A stretch of DNA of 28,594 bases, from assembly GCA_001598975.1 (NCBI GenBank), contig BBXU01000022.1:1-28594 (forward strand), given 5' to 3'. A program made the position numbers and the translations under genes. Origin of the DNA: Parachlorella kessleri (Eukaryota > Chlorophyta > Trebouxiophyceae > Chlorellales > Chlorellaceae). This document shows, in pieces, positions 24,301 through 28,594 of the stretch. Within the stretch, counting starts at the first letter, position 1; each line of letters starts with the position of its first letter. Under the pieces are notes generated by a model. It made no database searches. It had not been told where the DNA came from and worked only from the letters and a program-made list of their open reading frames with translations.

Positions 24301-26806
24301 ACGGCAGTGTAAATCTGAAAACCATGTTGACTGCTGGCCCCGCCTACTACCCACCCGTCTCTTCCTGGTCCTCCAGCGCCTCGTCGTCGCGAGAGTACTT
24401 GACAAAGTCGTTCTTCAGCACCCGCATGAGGATGGTGGCCAGGAAGCCCGTCAGCAGCAGCACCGTCACGCAGCTGTTCACAATGCTGAACCAGTGGATC
24501 TGCAGCCGCAAGAGGCACCGCAGGTGAGATGGCTGATTAGCTGGCTGGCTTGCAGGATCCCTGTGGCTCATGCCCTTACAGGATGCAACCGAAACGATCA
24601 AGAGCTGCACCGCCATTCACCCACACTGCAGCCCCTTCACTGCTGCACATGTCCCTAGCTGACCCAAGCCCTCCCCCACACGCAAGCAACTTATGCCACC
24701 GCACTGAACACAACATCGCTCTGCAGCCCTGTGGTTCATGTTCTGCCCCACCCACCGACCGTCTGCTAAGGAACTAGGGACCAGCCGCCTACCTCTAGGT
24801 GCTGCGGCAGGAAGGAGTACTTGGCATACTTGTCCATGCGGTTCTCAAAGGGAATCTCTGTTGATGTCCACTTGACCGAGTATGTGAAGTCCACTAGCAC
24901 CTTGTCACCCTTACTAATGTCCACCGTCTTGCTGGCATCTGCATTGTCACAAGGTCAGCAGGCAAACTGAGGTCCTGAATCTTGCCCAAAATCCACAAGT
25001 CGGGCATCCCTACACGATGCCTGCCCACAGGCGAGCCGCCAGCCAGCGCAGGTTTCCATACGCTGGGGGCGCCGGCCCTGCAACCCTGACGCCACCAAGG
25101 CCGCCACGTGGCGAGGCTTTGGCTACCTGTGGCAATGCCATGGTGTATTATATGCACGGAGATGCACCTCTAGCAATCCACCAGACTGGCTCAGAGCCCA
25201 GCAGCCACACATCCCAGCCGACTACACCCTCTCAAGCCCAAACCGACTGGGCTACCAAACAATGGATTTACGCCGCTCAGCGACTCTCAAACATCTACGC
25301 AAACGCAGCACCGCTTACCTGTGGAGATGTCCACCTGAATTACACGGTCCCCATTGTACTGGATGTCGAAGTGGATGTGGGTGAAGAGTGAGTACTTCTC
25401 CTCCTCGGCCACCCGCTCCACCTTGCCTATGAAGCCCCAGATGGGCAGGTCGTCCATGAACATCTGCGTTCCAAGAGAAGGTTGGAGGGCATGCTTGAGT
25501 AACCTCATCCGCCCACAACTTGGACCACGCAGGCAACCGCGAACGCCCTCAAGCCACCTCGCCTCCCATATTCAGCTGGTCTAATCCTTGCTACCGCTGT
25601 CCTGCCAGACTCCGCCCAGCAGAAGCCTAGAGCAGCATGCTGCTAATCAACAACATCACACGGCAATGGACAGCGCCCGCTACTGGGAGGGCAACTCTGT
25701 GTCTGCACCATCTCCTCCCCGCCCCTGTGGGTGCTCTCAGTCCACAGGGGTTGACATTTTTGTTGCCTGCCAAGAGAGGCTTGCCTGGAAGTAGTAATCT
25801 GCTGCCAGCGCCTCCCTAAACTCCTCCAGCTCATCCTCATTCAGCTCCTTGGAGCACAGCAGCTCGTTGTCCTGGTCAGTCTTGAACCTGCGGGTCGAGC
25901 AAGCCACACCATCCCAGTTGCTTGCCCACCGGCGCACCAGTGCTGCCTCCGCTGCCGAAGAACTGTATAGGCCGATTAACTCCCTTACAGCTTGCCTCAC
26001 AGCTCACTAAAGCAAGAGGATGGTTGGTCACCAACGCCTCTCTGATTCTCCAGACTCAAGCTCGTGTGCTTATGTGCACCAGTCAGCTACAAGGTCACAG
26101 CAGAGAAAACACACTCACTTGATGGCATAAGGCGTGTTGACAAGGCGGTCCCCCTCCAGCACCTCCCCCAGCCCCTCTATCTTGTACTCCTTGCCCTCCT
26201 TAGGGTGACAAAATGCCAGGTTGTAATACTGATAAGTCTCCCTGCAGACGGTTCAGGCCCCAAGGCAGGACTTGATACTCTCAGGGCCCCAGGTATGAGA
26301 TTGGTGCAACAGTATGAAAGCTTGGAAGGTGTTCCCCAGCAGTGCAGCCTGAAAAGGTTATCAGATACAATCTTGCCAGCAGGGGCGCAGTGTGAGGCAA
26401 GTTTGACAGAGTTTGACTGAGTACTTTGCACCAAGCACCAGCTTGCCAGAGTGGTGCTATCCCTGTCCGTGTCTAACCAAGCTGGGCCACAGTGCCAGGC
26501 ATGTTCCAACCCAGCTGGTTATACTGCTAGTCCTCACGTTGGGTTGGAGAAGGGGCCTGCAAACAAGTACCCAGCCCCTCAGCTTGCAAGGCATACGGTC
26601 GCACATGGCAATGCCAGGTGGATACCAGGATATGCAACACAAGTGCATAACCCTGCCAACAACTCACCGACTTTGTTGGCATACAGCTCTATCTTGTCGC
26701 CGTCAGCATACTTGTGATTGGACTCCCCAAGCAACTCCCTGCTGGCAGCGGCTGACACGCAAAGAGCCAAGGCCAGCAGAGCCAGCGGCTTGACAGCAGC
26801 CTGCAT
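21375..26806 (-). CDS. TM9SF: Transmembrane 9 superfamily (nonaspanin/TMN) protein
   Basis: Endomembrane (Golgi/endosome) nine-span protein. Sixteen exons (minus): 26806-26668, 26556-26538, 26241-26119, 25887-25785, 25463-25319, 24938-24793, 24499-24355, 24100-23906, 23699-23554, 23327-23179, 22908-22785, 22593-22484, 22240-22135, 21915-21886, 21752-21676, 21393-21375; 591 aa, the usual length of the short plant TMN group. A signal peptide ([14 protein letters not shown]) is followed by a lumenal domain ([29 protein letters not shown]) up to ~residue 225. Nine membrane segments follow from [20 protein letters not shown], with [51 protein letters not shown] and [12 protein letters not shown]. 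The end is HIYRAIKCE, the plant-type C-terminal KxE signal for COPI and Golgi retention. Three exons are only 19, 30 and 19 nt; one intron has a GC donor. An upstream in-frame ATG at 26836 is possible but gives a worse signal peptide. Confidence 0.95.
25464..25784 (-). other. GC-AG intron in TM9SF (intron 4)
   Basis: The donor CCAG|GCAAGC at 25784 and acceptor ACGCAG ending at 25464 join ADYYFQ to [13 protein letters not shown], the exact family sequence. No GT alternative exists at the junction. Confidence 0.92.
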
Positions 26807-27104
26807 TTCGGCACAGTGGCTTCCGAGGAGTGCCAATTAAGTGGCTAGGCCAGCATCCAGCGAAGTGGTTCTTATGCCCTGCACGCTGCAACTGTCTCGT
26901 CCAAGCGGAACCTCCAGGCAACCTCGCCCTACGATCTGGCACGTCTACAGCAGTGCAAGACTTTGCAGCGCTCCTAAAGCACGGGAGTCCGTGATCAATC
27001 AAGGACTTACACAGGGTTTCCCGCCCCTAGAGGGAAGGAAAAACTCTTAGGGACATTATAGCTGCGCTTCTCCAATCAGTCCAGCTGACCCACAACTGCA
27101 CAGG
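26807..27104. promoter_or_regulatory. Divergent promoter region, TM9SF / mitochondrial ACP
   Basis: A 298-bp head-to-head spacer. A short A-rich stretch (GGAAAAACTC, then CATTATAGC) lies about 50-70 bp before the ACP ATG and could be its core promoter. This is weak evidence based on position only. Confidence 0.35.
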
Positions 27105-27674
27105 ATGGCTGCCCTTCAGCGCGCCTTTGCGGGCCTGAGGTCTGCAGTGCTCAGCAGGATGGGCATGGCCGCTAGCAGCCAGCAGCTATGGCGAGGATTT
27201 GCCACAGCCTCTTATCTGGACAAAAATGAGGTTACAGACCGCGTGCTCAATTGTGTGAAGAATTTCGAGAAGGTGGAGCCCAGCAAGGTGCGCAGGCATG
27301 GCTGTAAGCCACTCCAGCAGCTTTCATGATGGTGCATGATGTCAAACAGTGCAGTAGGCGTAGGGTTCCTTGTGGCCCAAGGTGCTCCAGTCATGCGCCT
27401 TGATGACGGGCTCCTGTGCGACCGTCTTTGCCAGCCTCTGCTGTTGCTTGACATGTGGATGGGCGTGTGACCCAAATTAAACTTGATCAACTTGCAGGTC
27501 AACTCCTCGGCCTCTTTCCAGAAAGACCTTGGCTTGGACAGTCTGGACACTGTGGAGCTGGTTATGGCACTGGAAGAGGAGTTTGCTATCGAGATCCCTG
27601 ACAGCGAGGCAGACAAAATCTTGTCCTGCAGCGACGCCATCAGCTACATTGCAGCACACCCCATGGCCAAGTGA
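27105..27674 (+). CDS. mtACP: Mitochondrial acyl carrier protein
   Basis: ACP carries growing acyl chains on a 4'-phosphopantetheine arm for mitochondrial fatty-acid (lipoate precursor) synthesis, and is a subunit of respiratory complex I. Exons 27105-27287 and 27498-27674 give 119 aa. Residues 1 to ~36 are a classic mitochondrial presequence: no acidic residues, Arg spaced along an Ala/Ser helix ([20 protein letters not shown]), ending [10 protein letters not shown] with a likely cleavage site there. The mature domain has [17 protein letters not shown] and [20 protein letters not shown]; Ser76 of GLDSLD is the attachment site. It ends [20 protein letters not shown]. The Met at 27105 is the first in frame and gives the full presequence. 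TGTAA occurs about 250 nt past the stop. Confidence 0.95.
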
Positions 27675-28594
27675 GAGCCCTGCAGCTGACGTTGATAAGT
27701 GGGCGGCGCTGCTCCTTGGCCATGGGAACTGCATTTGCCGTGCAACATCCTCCGCTTGTGCTGCTTTCTGACGTAAACTCTTCGCGGGCCTACCTCTTTT
27801 ATTTTAGATGCAAAAAGCAGTGGTTGTATAGGTTTGTTTTGCAGTTGGATGCGCTGAGTGGGCCCTCCTGCTTGCAGCGGGTCGGTCGGCAAGGGCTGAT
27901 AAGTCCGTGCTTAGGCAAGGTTTGTAACGGTGACTTGGGGGCCGGCTCACGGTGCGGGCTGAACCCCGGCTCCATGTGATTGCTTTGGGCTGAAAGATGC
28001 TGGCGGTGGTCCAGTGGGGCAGCCGCCAGCGGCATGATAGTTAGCAGGCAGTGGCTGTGTAACCCATTGGGCAGTACGCTTGTCAGCACCTGAGTACATG
28101 GTCCACTCAACCTTGGAGTACTATGACACTTCTCCTTGCTTCAAGGGGCCACACGCCATGCACCCCATGGCAGGCAGGCACTGGCGCCTACAAGGCAGTG
28201 CAATGAGTAATTGTCAGTGAAGCGCAAAGCATTTGAAGTTCTAGTGTTACCACCGCTCAGCAGAGGAGGTATATTGCCTCGGCAGACTTGGTGCCCAGCG
28301 AGCGCTGACGTCAGTCCGTTGCATATTCAGCTGTTGATGGTGAATGCCAGTCGCAGTGTTTCTGTCAGCTGCTGTCTGGGTTGCATGGAATTGCCTCACT
28401 GTTTGATGGCGCTAGCACTGTAAGTGCGGCCACCAGCATGGCCCCGTTGCTCGGTTTGCCGTGTGAGCAGTGAACCCCCTTGAGAAAACATGAAATTGAA
28501 GGCGTCTAGACAAGAAGGTACGCTCACCTGTGTGCCAGAGATTTTGCTGGCTCACCCTGGATCTAGTTAAATAGGAAAACCCAGTGCCCCCCCC
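27675..28594. other. Downstream region of mtACP to window end
   Basis: The ACP 3' UTR fills the start. Beyond ~27930 I see no gene, RNA or clear repeat; the short open frames here have no coding look. The window ends in a C-run. Confidence 0.5.
27923..27927 (+). terminator. TGTAA polyadenylation signal of mtACP
   Basis: TGTAA lies 249 nt after the ACP stop. Another copy lies near 28057, so either could be used. Confidence 0.5.

Noticed and set aside
28211..28423. Possible small gene after mtACP
   Set aside because: No conserved motif, splice context or promoter signal; the frame is short enough to be chance.

Overview
The window reads as nuclear DNA of a green alga (Chlorophyta). It is GC-rich and dense in introns. 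Three plus-strand genes are followed by the green-algal polyadenylation word TGTAA. Of the 45 introns I could place with confidence, 42 end in GCAG. The membrane and mitochondrial proteins match land-plant relatives best. I see no bacterial operons, rRNA, tRNA, CRISPR array or complete transposon. All gene models below were spliced by hand; nearly every junction was fixed by reading-frame phase and, for most genes, by protein-family similarity.

There are eight protein genes in strict alternation, forming four head-to-head (divergent) pairs. Pair 1 is MOT1/BTAF1 (minus, 5' end only) with RRP36, a pre-rRNA processing factor (plus). Pair 2 is a conserved, probably plastid-targeted protein of unknown function (minus) with a CDC48-family double-AAA ATPase (plus). 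Pair 3 is a large MDC1-like tandem-BRCT protein with acidic and basic low-complexity regions (minus) with mitochondrial ribosomal protein uL24m (plus). Pair 4 is a TM9SF/nonaspanin endomembrane protein (minus, 16 exons including three tiny ones) with the mitochondrial acyl carrier protein (plus). The pairs are separated by tail-to-tail intergenic stretches of about 0.5 to 0.9 kb. The genes do not form one pathway; they cover transcription control, ribosome assembly, proteostasis, DNA repair, mitochondrial translation, membrane traffic and mitochondrial acyl-chain synthesis.

I found no new gene system of the defence or mobile type. The most unusual signals are these. Five introns (a sixth is likely) begin with GC instead of GT, about 11 percent of introns, and five of the eight genes have one. 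The C-terminal tail of uL24m looks like a mitochondrial targeting peptide and shares a short motif with the presequence of the nearby mitochondrial ACP. The CDC48-like ATPase has an altered first ATPase domain. Two genes have frame-neutral alternative splice sites. A 36-nt element occurs once inside the ATPase gene and once 14 kb away in intergenic DNA.
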